This document shows, in pieces, positions 1 to 9,714 of a stretch of 36,301 nucleotides of DNA. How positions within the stretch are numbered: position 1 is the first letter of the stretch; the number at the start of each line of letters is the position of its first letter. The translations under genes and the position numbers were made by a program. The DNA comes from Trichomonas tenax (lineage: Eukaryota; Parabasalia; Trichomonadida; Trichomonadidae), in contig JALKBU010000503.1 of NCBI GenBank assembly GCA_023091735.1, positions 1-36,301 on the forward strand. Reading direction: 5' to 3'. The notes beneath the pieces were generated by a model that was given only the letters and a program-made list of their open reading frames with translations, had not been told where the DNA came from and made no database searches.

Positions 1-640
1 CCACTTATACCACTGGATAGACAACTATCAATATGTACATGAAAGTACTTTCAAATCGAAAAAATATTGATCAGATAAAAAGTTATGAAGGTCGCGGGAC
101 TACACCGCAGAAGGAAAAATACTGCCTTTTTTCTATTGCAATTTGGAGAAAAATTGCAATGAAATTGATTTTCAATTTTGAATGGATTTTTAACTTTTGA
201 ATCACCACATTTAAAAAGTAACTTTTCAAAAAACCGGAAATGAAAAAATAAATTTTTTTGCTAATTCAAATTTGAAGGTTAAAGAGTGACATTATATTTT
301 TATTTTACAAATCGCAAGTGCGTAACGGTTTTGCGTATGTCCAAAAAATACGCCATTGGAAAATGCGTAAGTGCCGCATACTTAAAAAACATGATAAATC
401 TTTTCAATCGATAACTAATTTAATTAGCTGACGAAGGCATATCTAAATATAGACTCACATAGTTTAAATATTATAAAAATCCCATTATTGTCATATTGAT
501 GTTCAATATCAAATCTAAAGTACAACACTTCATAAGTTTGATCTATAATGAATGCATTTATGTTATTGATGAATTCAGCATGAATAAATGAAATATTTTA
601 TTTGATCATGGTAATTTATCTAATAATTATTCAAAACAAT
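1..640. other. gene-free AT-rich flank
   Basis: No reading frame here looks like a gene. Two small structures are visible. A perfect 10-bp inverted repeat (ATTGCAATTT at 135-144, AAATTGCAAT at 151-160) has a 6-nt loop. A locally GC-richer patch at about 308-390 repeats the words GCGTA and TGCGTAAGTGC. The stretch also serves as the 3' flank of the minus-strand Ufd1 gene that ends at 641. Confidence 0.5.
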
Positions 641-1531
641 CTATTTAATGAACCTTGGTTGTCCCTGGAATATGTTATTTTGTGGATTCGGTTTTGATTC
701 TTGCAAAATTTGAGAACCATCGTCATAATGTCTCTCTTTGATCTCTCCCGATTCGTTCTTAAGATTGTGCCATTTTCCTTTGATTTTCTTTTTCTTTGGC
801 TTCTCTTGAGCGACAGGAGGTAAAATTTCTTGTCCTTCCTTAAATGTTCGAATTCCAACGTATTTTCTGTTTGTTTTGAGATCTCTTTCGCGTGATTCTA
901 ATGTTGAATGTCTGTAAACTTTAATTTTTGGTTTATCTAAAGTTCCATAATATCTATCTTCTTCTGAATCTTCGCTTGAATCTGTGTCTGGAGTATTCCA
1001 ATTATGCTTAAAGTTATCTTCTAATGGAGCAAATTCACAAATTACGTCAATATCTCGAATTCTTACAGCAGGTGTTGGTTCTGTTTTGAGAATGTATAGA
1101 GGGTATATTTCACCTGCAAATTTGATTTCAATTGTTGATCCTTGAGTTAAACAAGGATAATTTCTTAATTCTCGCTCTAAAACAACTCGTGGCTCTTTAA
1201 TTTCGCTAAATTCTTTTGTTTTTGGTTGAAAAACAGCGCGTGTTGCAGGTGGAAGCGTTACAGATTCGATAATAACAGTTCCACCTTCATCAACTCCGAT
1301 TTTGTCCATCATCCAAAAAGGAGATGTGATTGTTCCCTGTTCTGCAGTGAATTCTTTCTCTACAGCGAAAATACTTTCATGTGTTCGTGGATTTGTTATT
1401 TTAAAAGTGATCATTTGGCCATTCATCATCGCAGCATTGAACATGCTTGGCTCCACGAGGATGTAACTCGATTGCTCTAAGTTTTGTACGCTTCTGTATG
1501 TCGCTGAGAAAATTGCTCGCTGATTGCTCAT
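641..1531 (-). CDS. UFD1: Ufd1-family ubiquitin-fusion degradation protein
   Basis: Ufd1 is the substrate-recruiting cofactor that, with Npl4, directs the AAA ATPase p97/Cdc48 to ubiquitylated proteins, for example in ER-associated degradation. The 296-aa protein is close to the family's usual length of about 300. The N-terminal double-psi barrel domain (about residues 15-170) is recognisable: YILVEPSMF near residue 23, the diagnostic block PFWMMDKIGVDEGGTV (71-86) followed by VTLPPAT and FQPK, and LERELRNYPCLTQG (118-131). The C-terminal part is charged and low in complexity (an S/D/E run near 180-192, then Lys-rich), where the family carries its p97/Npl4-binding segments. The start ATG is the first in frame. 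No TCATT initiator lies upstream; instead GACACGTAAATTT sits at 1565-1577 on the coding strand. The frame is intact. Confidence 0.9.
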   Translation of the reverse strand: MSNQRAIFSATYRSVQNLEQSSYILVEPSMFNAAMMNGQMITFKITNPRTHESIFAVEKEFTAEQGTITSPFWMMDKIGVDEGGTVIIESVTLPPATRAVFQPKTKEFSEIKEPRVVLERELRNYPCLTQGSTIEIKFAGEIYPLYILKTEPTPAVRIRDIDVICEFAPLEDNFKHNWNTPDTDSSEDSEEDRYYGTLDKPKIKVYRHSTLESRERDLKTNRKYVGIRTFKEGQEILPPVAQEKPKKKKIKGKWHNLKNESGEIKERHYDDGSQILQESKPNPQNNIFQGQPRFIK

Positions 1532-1564
1532 TATTTTCTGGCACTTTTCAAAATTTTGCCAAAA

Positions 1565-1642
1565 AAATTTACGTGTCGAAATATTTTATTTGCCAAAAAA
1601 TGAGATGTCAGATTTTAATTTAACTTGTCATTTACATGTCAT
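1565..1642 (-). promoter_or_regulatory. putative upstream motifs GACACGTAAATTT and TGACATGTAAAT
   Basis: On the coding strand of the Ufd1 gene, GACACGTAAATTT lies at 1565-1577, about 35-45 nt before the ATG, and TGACATGTAAATGACAAGT at about 1623-1641. Similar words recur before or near other genes in this window (18987-18998, 24604-24703, 26098-26143). Promoter function is inferred from recurrence only. Confidence 0.35.
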
Positions 1643-1709
1643 ATTGTAGGATTTGAAAATTCTTCCATTATGTTTGAATTGATCAATCTTCACTATAATA
1701 GAGCTATTT

Positions 1710-4079
1710 CTAATTGATAAATTGCGTATCTAATACTTTATTTAATTTAAAGCAAGTTATATCAGAATTTTCTATTTTATATGTTTCTTTAACTTGATGC
1801 CAATGTGAATATAAGTAATAATCTGCTTTGGAATTATCTACATAGGCATTTCTTGTTTTAATGGATTTCTGAATAGATTTACCATAACTAGCATTCATAA
1901 TAAGTTTCAAAACTTCTTGTGTAGGAGTTTTTTCTTTTTTATATTGCCTACGTAAATCATAAACCTTTCAAATAACATTACGAATGCGATGTGTTCTGTT
2001 TCCTAACCAATAAATTCCACCAATTATTTTATATGAAATTTCTTGATATTTGACCAAATTTTCTAATGTAATTAGATCCACACACACATATTACAACATT
2101 CATTCACATTATGATTCCCTACGGTCATGATCACACCGTGCCCATTCAATCCCATTTTATCTTTTGGGCCAATGGAATTGGACTGCGTTACACACTTCAC
2201 TATTAGTGGGAAATGTCTGGATTTATTTACTGAACAAATTTCGATATCTACAACAAAATAACAGATGTAATTATTATCTGTAGGAATTGTCTGATTTTCT
2301 TCAAAACAATGTTTTAATAAATAATGTGGCGAATTCTTATCATAAACTTTATCATTGATATATTCACCGGGAATTATTTGTGGTTCACCTTCAACTTCAA
2401 ATAATCTGGCCATAGCTGATGGATATAAACTACACCATCAAAATCGTTAAGATTATCGTTGATTTTATATCTGAAATTATCTCTGGTCATACATCTACCA
2501 CCATAAATAGTCTCCATTATATAATCTTTAATATTTCCGGAAATCGCATATAAATTACCATTTGGATATAATACTTCACGATTTAAAAATTTATTTGCTA
2601 ATGATTGTGCAGTTGTTATATTAAATATATCGATATTAATTAATTCAGATAAACATATCTGACAAAATGCATTAAAACCTACATGCAAAATATTTACATC
2701 TTGTGTTCAGTAAAATTCACAATATTTACTCATATCGAAAGTATTATCTGATAATCTACAGTCATTAATTTTATCGATATTTTCTATGAATGTTTGCTTT
2801 TGCTTATTATTCCATGGTGGCAATTCTTCTGAACCAACATCTGAAATTATTCCAATGTTAGAAATCACACGATTAAAATTATAAGATTTATATGGGAAAA
2901 GTTCTTTATGGACATTCATAACAGCAAATGCTTCAGGAAAATATATTGGAAAGTTTGCCAATTTTTGTATAAAGATAGAATAACTATCACGTAATTCGAT
3001 ATTTTTACCTTGGTATTTATGTTGCTGTAAAATTATTATGGAACCTTTCATAGTACTATTTTTCACACCATATTTCATTAAAATTCTTCCATCAAATCCT
3101 AAGTTGTGAAAATATATGATACTATTGTTTGGAATAAAATCCATAAATTGTTTATCGCAATCAAAACCATTAAATGTTATCGAAATCTTACCATCAATAT
3201 TGCTTAAACATATCATAAACAGAATTTCACGGTTATCTTTAGTACATGTTTCAAAATCAGCATACCATTAACTTATATCCTTGGGAATGTATTTTTTGGA
3301 ATTATTATCGGATGTTAATCTAAAATTTATATCAGCAATTACATTGGAAATTTTATTTTTATTGTTTTCTTTTAATAAATGTGTTGAAGATATTCCGAAA
3401 ATTTGAACATCTATATCACTATGCGATAATGGTATGAATGCTCCAATTTCTTCTAATAATTTAATTAGGTTAATACTATTAATATGTGATTGTTTTGAAT
3501 CCGTTTCAAAATTATTTTTACGGAATCTAGTAACCATAAACATTTTCTCTGTAGACCATTTATGAGAATTACCATAGGCAACAACTTCATCATAATGTTT
3601 TATGAAGAAAGAACTTATTGGTATTATTTCATTAATGAAGTAGTGATTTTTATATGTGTAAAGGTTTATCTTGTAATTATAACCATTATCTGGTCCTAAA
3701 TATTTATTATAACATTCATTGCTTTTCCGCATTTTACCAGATTTATCATCATAATATTTTAATTCCCACCAATTTTATATTCATTACAGATTTTAGCTAA
3801 AACGTTTATTGGACAATATTTACAATCTAAAAATTTATTAGAAATTTCCATTAAGATATTTTCATCGGTAATCACATAAGATAACGCATATATTAAGCCT
3901 TTATTTCGTAATTCTTTATGAATTGAACCATTTGGATTTCTTAATGTTGTAAATATCTGATAACGTTTTAGGGCTCCTTTAATGTTTTTAAATTTTTGAA
4001 ACAAAAAAGGAGATAATTTATATGCAGAATGCAATATTAATTGCAATGAAGATAAGAAGTGAGGTCAATTCATTGTGAC
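1710..4079 (-). pseudogene. Maverick/Polinton protein-primed DNA polymerase B, multiply broken and truncated
   Basis: Successive minus-strand frames spell out a family B DNA polymerase of the protein-primed Maverick/Polinton type. Exo I appears as YADFET (about 3240-3265), Exo II as IIYFHNLGFDGR (about 3090-3130) and an Exo III-like segment at about 2670-2720. Palm motif A (D..SLYPSAM) is split across a frame change near 2415-2435. Motif B, KLIMNASYGK, lies near 1880-1910. The frame then stops at 1710, before the YxDTDS motif C, so the catalytic C-terminus is missing. Lesions seen: a frame change near 3765 at a G run, an in-frame TAA at 3268-3270, an in-frame TGA at 2707-2709, a frame change in motif A, a frame change at a (TG)n tract near 2080, and an in-frame TGA at 1968-1970. 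The upstream end abuts the 2.5-kb element inserted at 4086. This is a dead transposon gene, and no terminal repeats of its own were found. Confidence 0.85.
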
Positions 4080-4085
4080 CATCAT
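4080..4085. repeat. target-site duplication, left copy (CATCAT)
   Basis: The hexamer CATCAT directly precedes the left terminal inverted repeat and recurs at 6613-6618 directly after the right one. A 6-bp duplication is the usual size for Maverick/Polinton integration. Confidence 0.9.
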
Positions 4086-4296
4086 AGTAGTATATACTGG
4101 GGGTTATTTGCCAAAATTTGCAAAGCCATTTATGGTCTCATTTTTGAAGAATTTAAGATTTAATTTTCGACAATCAATATTGAATAATTTCATAACACCA
4201 CAAGTTTTAAAATCTAGAGCGCTAAATAAGTATACATGACATAAATGTTTTATTTTTACCAGAATTAACTAAAAAGTTTTTTACCTCATTTATTTT
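4086..4296 (+). repeat. left terminal inverted repeat (211 bp)
   Basis: Compared base by base with the reverse complement of 6402-6612, it differs at one position (GATTTA against GACTTA, about 70 bp in). Homology ends after TTACCTCATTTATTTT at 4296. Confidence 0.92.
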
Positions 4297-4452
4297 TTGA
4301 TAGAGCCTATATATTTTTTTTTTTAAAAAAAAATCACAAAGTATGATTTTTCTGCATGAAATTTTTCTTCCTTTTTTAAAAAATTATTTTTTTTTCATTC
4401 GTAAGAAATGAATTCAAACTCAGTATGTCACAGTCAATAAATTAATTTAATT

Positions 4453-4746
4453 TTGAATGGTGTTAAACAAGTTGATGTTTACTTTTGTGATTATGTTGAA
4501 AGTTTATATTATAAAGATAAACATAATATTAAACCAATTGGTTTTGCATTTGATGGTCAATTAGTAGATAATGAAAAGATATGGGAATGGTTACCTGATA
4601 TATTATATTTGACAAATTTAACAGATAAAAAGTTTAAAAGAATATCATTATCAAAAATATTATATCATGTTGTAATTAAAACTGAAACAAAAGAATATAA
4701 CGGTTATAAATTTCACCCTTCTAAAGTTCAAGAATTAGGAAACTAA
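4453..4746 (+). CDS. unrecognised frame inside the Maverick derivative, probably a fragment
   Basis: The 97-codon open frame (VDVYFCDYVESLYY near the start, IWEWLPDILYL in the middle, FHPSKVQEL at the end) has natural-looking composition. I do not recognise it. It has no ATG: the open frame begins at a TTG, and the nearest ATG, at 4425, is in another frame and soon meets a stop, so the 5' end is probably frameshifted. The 3' end overlaps the opposite-strand polymerase fragment around 4721-4746, which suggests that the internal deletion joined the tail of one Maverick gene to the interior of another here. It may be the C-terminal piece of a larger element protein. Confidence 0.45.
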   Translation: MNGVKQVDVYFCDYVESLYYKDKHNIKPIGFAFDGQLVDNEKIWEWLPDILYLTNLTDKKFKRISLSKILYHVVIKTETKEYNGYKFHPSKVQELGN

Positions 4747-5350
4747 AAGTTGCAGAAGAAATTAGAAAAGAGATTGAGTGATGATATATTTTTTGTTTTG
4801 TAATATGTGGAGTGTATGGTTGTTGAGTTTTGTTAAATTGCACATCTTGAATTAATCGACCATTATTTTCTTTGCATTTTTCACAATGTTTTAGAAATCG
4901 TGATTGATGTTTTTGTTCTGGATCATCACGAATTGAATAAACTTCTTCCTTGCAATATGGACAAACTCTGTAACCTGCCAATGCTTCAACATCAGTGATT
5001 CTATCTGCGTGAAGTTTTCCATTTGGAGATTGAGTGAGGAGAATATTTACTGTCAGAAATTCAGGAACTACAACAATACAATCAAATTAAATTGAACTTT
5101 ATTTATATTAACATCATTAGGTTGTGGTTCTACGAAGTAATAATCAATATTAATGTTGAACTTCCTACATAACTCATCACTTTCTGATGAAACATCAAAT
5201 CCTTCATATACATCAATGGCTTCATTTAAATAACTTCTGCAAGTTTTTAGGATTAGTTCCATCAGGAATATTATAGAACTGTTTAAACTTCTTTCTTCCT
5301 TCAGCTCTAATGCTATTATCGTTTAATCTTGTTGTTACTTTTTGATTCAT
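4721..5350 (-). pseudogene. 5' part of Maverick DNA polymerase B with zinc-binding N-terminus, frameshifted
   Basis: Reading starts at the ATG at 5348-5350 (MNQKVTTRLNDNSIRAEGRK) and continues in three frames. One frame change lies near 5235-5245, where the first frame stops and the one containing YLNEAIDVYEGFDVSSE takes over. Another lies near 5060-5070, at LIV/VVPEFLTVNILL. The last frame holds a clear zinc-binding arrangement, CPYC, then HCEKC about 25 residues later, followed by PYTPHITKQKIY. This layout resembles the N-terminal region of trichomonad Maverick polymerases, judged from memory of the family. The exonuclease and palm motifs are absent: the gene is cut off about 60-90 codons after the zinc motif by the internal deletion. 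Confidence 0.6.
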
Positions 5351-5461
5351 TTATGTAAGAATAAAAAAATAAAAATAAAACTAAGTTAGTTTTTTTTTAA
5401 ATTCCAAATAATGCATTAAAATAACATAAATTTTTATCATCCTAAATATGTCGAACACGTC

Positions 5462-5572
5462 TCAATTATGTGAATCTTCAACAATAAAACAACAATCACA
5501 CAATATTTTATATGTTCCTAATGTTTCGTTAGCAATTTGATCAAGTAGTTCAAAAACCTTATCAACACCCAT
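5462..5572 (-). CDS. 36-aa small frame between two broken element genes
   Basis: A short ATG-initiated frame (MGVDKVFELLDQIANE at the start, a CDCC cluster near residue 25) lies between the polymerase fragment and the 5609-6272 frame on the same strand. The amphipathic start and cysteine cluster are suggestive, but nothing identifies it. It may be a truncated piece of a longer Maverick gene. Confidence 0.3.
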   Translation of the reverse strand: MGVDKVFELLDQIANETLGTYKILCDCCFIVEDSHN

Positions 5573-5608
5573 CACTTTATTTAAATAATAATAATAATTT
5601 TTATATAA

Positions 5609-6272
5609 TTAATGATCTTCTTTGTTGATTGTATTTATTCCATATGTTACACACTTTACTGCTGTTTTAAATTTTTCTTCGTCAATTGGTGGTGATAAGA
5701 GAATACATGGATGATTAGAGTGGCTCAAAGAGCCCTGACCTGAAAGGTCTTCTATAAATTGTAATTTATGCTTTTTGATGAATTTTGTGCCTTCTGCCGA
5801 TAATGTTTCATCGAAATCACCGTCTAATAAATTTTGTGTGGATTTTTGAAAATATGATTTATAACGTTCTTCATGTGATTTTTGAGTTTCTGATTCTGAG
5901 ACTGGGATATTCATTAAATCCTCTATCTCATTTTCAGTATGTTTTAACTCTTTAATTCTATTATCAATTTCATCTCTTAACTTTTCCAATTGTTCTATTT
6001 CATTATTATAATATTCATCGTCATGTCTACGCTCCTTATAAAATTCCTTAACAGAAAGTGGTTGTGTAATTTTAGGGGTGGATATAAAAACATCATTATT
6101 GATTGCTTATTTAACGGTCCTGTATATTTGAAGTCATTTAATAATTCAGCGAGTGCTTTTATATTTTGTAAATATGATGGATATTCCCCCCTCATCAAAA
6201 TCATTCATTATTTTTGATAATTCCCCACCTGTGAATCCTAAAGATCGTAGATCGAACGTTTTAATACTCATT
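5609..6272 (-). pseudogene. unidentified Maverick gene with two frame changes
   Basis: The reading frame opens at the ATG near 6270-6272 (MSIKTFDLRSLGFTGGELSK). It changes frame at a G run near 6185-6192 (IMNDFDEGG to YPSYLQNIKALAELL), changes again near 6095-6105 (NKQSIMM to VFISTPKITQPLSV), and runs through a charged helical segment (EQLEKLRDEIDNRIKELK) to a stop at 5609, about 220 codons in all. The three segments join smoothly in sense and composition, which supports one decayed gene. The end segment contains HPCILLSPPIDEEKFKTAVK. I cannot assign it to a known Maverick protein. Confidence 0.55.
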
Positions 6273-6401
6273 TATACAAAAATAAAAAATAAAATTAATA
6301 ATTAACTTTAAGTTTTTAAATCGTAAGAATAAAAATGAGGTTAAGAATTGAAATAAACAACCATACATAAACTTTGGAATTAAAAATTTAATGAAAAAAT
6401 T

Positions 6402-6612
6402 AAAATAAATGAGGTAAAAAACTTTTTAGTTAATTCTGGTAAAAATAAAACATTTATGTCATGTATACTTATTTAGCGCTCTAGATTTTAAAACTTGTGG
6501 TGTTATGAAATTATTCAATATTGATTGTCGAAAATTAAGTCTTAAATTCTTCAAAAATGAGACCATAAATGGCTTTGCAAATTTTGGCAAATAACCCCCA
6601 GTATATACTACT
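6402..6612 (-). repeat. right terminal inverted repeat (211 bp)
   Basis: Reverse complement of 4086-4296 with one mismatch in 211 positions by eye. It ends ...CCCCCAGTATATACTACT at 6612, directly before the second CATCAT. Confidence 0.92.
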
Positions 6613-6618
6613 CATCAT
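6613..6618. repeat. target-site duplication, right copy (CATCAT)
   Basis: Identical to 4080-4085; the pair brackets the element exactly. Confidence 0.9.
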
Positions 6619-6771
6619 AAAAATGACAAACCAAAAATCAGAGTAAAATTATGCAAATATGATATATTTATAGAATATAATAACAATTCAAGCAGAATTA
6701 GCGATATCAGAGAAGATTTAACAAAACATTATAATTTCGCCAAAGACTGGGATGACATAGTGGAAGCATAG
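6613..6771 (+). pseudogene. coding scrap at the right flank of the nested element
   Basis: A plus-strand frame open from the insertion point to a TAG at 6769-6771 reads about 50 codons, including KPKIRVKLCKYDIFIEY and DLTKHYNFAKDWDDIVEA. Removing the element and one CATCAT joins it to only about 10 further open codons on the left, after which there is a stop. It has no start codon of its own. It could belong to the older Maverick remnant or to another lost gene. I do not recognise it. Confidence 0.35.
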
Positions 6772-7176
6772 CCTTGACTCATGGTCCCATCAATGATGTT
6801 CTTGTTTCCAAGGGTAATTCGACTCTGGACTACAGAATCTGTACCATCTAAAATTTAGAGTGTCAGATGCTCCCCCTATATTACATTTTTGGTGACAGCC
6901 CCTTTTAAATATTGGTGTCTTCCACCAGGTGTATCACAGGCGTGATTTTCGAGGATTTTCGAAATACATATTCTAAATTCGAAGATAAAACAAAACAAAG
7001 GAAAAAACCTCTCAATTTGAAAAACTTGGCTTTAACTTGAAAAACAAAACCAAATTAGCAAGCTTTGTTAATGCTATTTATCTAATTATTTTTTTTAAAA
7101 AAAAATATTGCAAATTCAGAGGTGTGCCACACCTTAATCTTAAATTTTCAATGATTTACGACAGGATATTCAACTT
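6772..7176. other. non-coding stretch, nothing recognised
   Basis: Slightly GC-richer in 6772-6960 than the surroundings, AT-rich afterwards. A short open run (HGPINDVLVSKGNSTLDY) at about 6781-6850 ends in a stop and is too short to support as a gene. Confidence 0.4.
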
Positions 7177-7923
7177 CTAGCGGCATGTAGCCATGTTTGT
7201 AAAACAGCTTGGAAATGGATGTATATATGTCATATACACGTTCATAGATTGGGAAAGATTTCTTTTTGGGTACCGGACGGTGTCCTTTGAATATACTTTC
7301 ACTGGTAAAGGAGTTATTTGCTCTATGTTGAAGAATTCGCGATATCGGCGTCCTTCAGATCCGAATTCGCGACAGACAGTGACGAACTCATAAATACAAA
7401 CAGGGTTGATGTAGTAATACGAATCGCCTGGATGAACTTTGAGGAATTGACTTGGTTGCAATATAATTGAGTAGAATCTTTGAGTATCAACATATTTCCA
7501 GACTGTACAGCAATTAGGTTCAGTAAAATAAGGTATGGAGAGAGTGAAACTGTGATTTGAGAAGTCATTGCTCTTGAAAATATTCAGAACTTCGGCAACT
7601 TTCAGATTTTCACTGAATGAAAGTGGAACGACGATTTCGCCACCAAAGTACAAATATTTGTCGTTTTTGACTTCAAGCATCAATGAAAAAAGAACTTCGA
7701 AAACATAAGGATCTTTTGAAAGATTAATCTGGAATGAAACTTTATCGTAAACAATCCTGAAAGTGTCCTCGTTGATGTCCCATCCATGAGCATAATGCGA
7801 ATACAAGAAAAGGAATTTTCTATTTGCATATCAATTGCTGCCTTGACACCTTGTATGATGCTTAAGTTTCTGATTGGATCTCTGCAGTCGTTTATCTCGA
7901 ACGGAAGATCGATTAGAAAGCAT
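7177..7923 (-). pseudogene. unidentified protein gene with frame changes near its 5' end
   Basis: The main open frame (about 200 codons, 7177 to about 7815) has no ATG and is preceded in frame by a stop. Its protein is rich in Phe, Tyr and beta-branched residues (YLYFGGEIVVPLSFSENLKV, HPGDSYYYINPVCIYEFV). In another frame directly upstream, coding quality continues as IDLPFEINDCRDPIRNLSII and QGVKAAIDMQIENSF, and a possible ATG (MLS...) lies at 7921-7923 in a third frame. This looks like one gene of about 245 codons with at least two frame changes, near 7815 and near 7905. I recognise no domain. A relic of a lineage-specific family is the most likely reading. Confidence 0.5.
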
Positions 7924-9714
7924 CACTAAAAACGGTTTTTGTAAGAAGTGTTTTAACTCTCAAATTTGGTTTTTAGCGACCAAAATTGGCAAAATTAGCA
8001 TTACCATTTTGTAAATGTTATAATAAACCATATTTTAAAAAGTCAATCAGGTTAAAAGTTGTGTTTTTCCACAATTTATTTGACACTGTTTTCATTTATA
8101 AAATAGTATATATGATACTAATTATTTTTCATTCGTTTTTATTTTTGAATACTTTACTTCTATTAATCAATAATTTCAGCATATTCATTGGGAGGCTATG
8201 AGTATAAGTTGGTGCATCACATTAAAAACATGTAATATGTGCATACATCTATGTATATTGTCGTCCCCGCAATGATTTCGTGTATTTATAAATTAAGATA
8301 CTGAACAATTATTCAAATAGGAGCTTGTATTATTTGTAATATGTTACTATGTTGTTGACATGTGATACATTTATAATAAATATTGCTATTTACTCAATAA
8401 TAAGCTGATATCAAATTGTTAATGAAAAATATGAAACGACATTATAAATGTTTAACACTACAACTAGGTATGGCATCACATAATAGTTATATTTGCCCAT
8501 ACATGTTTGATCTGGTTCTGACCCCCAGAGATGACACACTTCTATAGGAATATATTCAAAATCTATTATTATCTTCGAATATCAATGTAAAATTTGTCAC
8601 ATATAATTGCCAACAGTAGGTGTGCGTACATTTAACTGAAAGTTAAAATATGGAATTTTTGCAATAAAATAGTTCATTGTAATTTGCTGTAAAATGATAA
8701 AGAATTATTCAAAATTAGTTGCCGTTGACACGTGAATGATATTAATGACGAGATCGATATATTTACTATTGCAAAATATCGAAAATTATAGTTATGCGAA
8801 TTTACTATACATAAATAATACAGCATATTGTAGTTGAGGTAATTGTGGATGAGTTGTTTCTTAAAATCGATTACATGTATTTCCCATATATTTTAAATGT
8901 GCATCTCTGCGACGATTTGAGTATTCTGCATAGGGAATGCGCATTATCATGTTGATGTATATCATGTCAGCGTATCAGATCTTCTCAATGCACACTGTAG
9001 AAAAAGATAAATATTTCGAGATTTCGGTCTTACCGACAATGACGTGCTTGGATGGCGGCATTGAAAGATATAGAATATAGTACATACGCCAACAAGAGAT
9101 AGCACTATGGTTTCAAACAGGAACAAAGATGCGATTTGTATCTCGGTAACCAGAAAGAAAATTATGATTTTCTTTGATGAAATCAATGATGCAAAATAAC
9201 AAGAAGAAGAATATGATGTTAAATCAATCAAAATTATATCCAACTAAACAAAAAGTGAGATTGAATAGGTTACAGTCGCGTCAAGTTACGGAAAGGTGAC
9301 AGGTCTCATTTTGTTATGCATAAGGTTAATTTTATTTCACGAAAAAGGAATATCGTTCAAAATGATATTTAATATTATAGGAATATGATTATTTATGGAT
9401 GAGTTAAAAGGTGATCATTACTTCATTTTCTTATGTGAGTGAAAACTATTCATATATTCATACATGTTCCTTTGTGGCTTCTAAATTGTTTCAATAGCTG
9501 AATGAAATCAACAATGAACTGAATCACAAAATATTTCTTTTGAATTACAGTATTAGAAATAGCAATACGAATAGTCAATTACATCTAATTCAAAACCATT
9601 TTTCTGTAGTGATGTTCTGAGAAATTTACAACATGAAGATTAATTTACATGACATATTTCATTTTATTTTTGTCAAAATGGCAAAAATTTTGAAATTTTA
9701 AACGAGCACTAAAA
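7924..9714. other. long AT-rich intergenic region with one weak coding relic
   Basis: About 1.8 kb with no intact gene. A 71-codon frame at 7986-8201 is mostly Phe/Leu/Ile and looks like chance AT-rich sequence. The only coding-like patch is at 8949-9199. GACACGTGAATG occurs at 8728-8739, and AATTTACATGACAT at 9642-9655 lies 60-73 nt before the next start codon. Confidence 0.45.
8949..9199 (+). pseudogene. possible short coding relic
   Basis: An ATG-initiated frame (MLMYIMSAYQIFSMHTVEK, then KYFEISVLPTMTCLDGGIE) stops at a TAG near 9078. A different frame shortly after reads DAICISVTRKKIMIFFDEIN and ends at TAA 9197-9199. Together they resemble a decayed beta-propeller-like protein segment, but no family can be named and the alternation of frames could be chance. 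Confidence 0.25.

Larger units (their letters stand above)
4086..6612. mobile_element. 2,527-bp non-autonomous Maverick/Polinton-type element
   Basis: Both ends are defined precisely. The termini AGTAGTATATACTGGGGG begin a 211-bp inverted repeat on each side, and the element is flanked by a 6-bp duplication CATCAT. AG-start termini, long TIRs, 6-bp duplications and a DNA polymerase B fragment inside are Maverick/Polinton hallmarks. Complete Mavericks are about 15-20 kb with polymerase B, a retroviral-type integrase, an adenovirus-type protease, a packaging ATPase and capsid genes. Here there is room only for an unrecognised plus-strand frame, the first part of polymerase B, a 36-aa frame and a broken 220-aa-class frame. 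No integrase or protease was seen. It is therefore an internal-deletion derivative that could have moved only with enzymes supplied elsewhere. It sits at the upstream edge of an older decayed Maverick polymerase gene. Confidence 0.88.

Noticed and set aside
1600..1710. A terminal inverted repeat of the older Maverick at the truncated polymerase end
   Set aside because: AGTAGTATATACT or a related terminus was searched for by eye on both sides of the polymerase relic and not found.
7986..8201. 71-codon plus-strand frame rich in Phe, Leu and Ile
   Set aside because: Composition is that expected of AT-rich non-coding DNA; no domain, no initiator, no homologue suspected.
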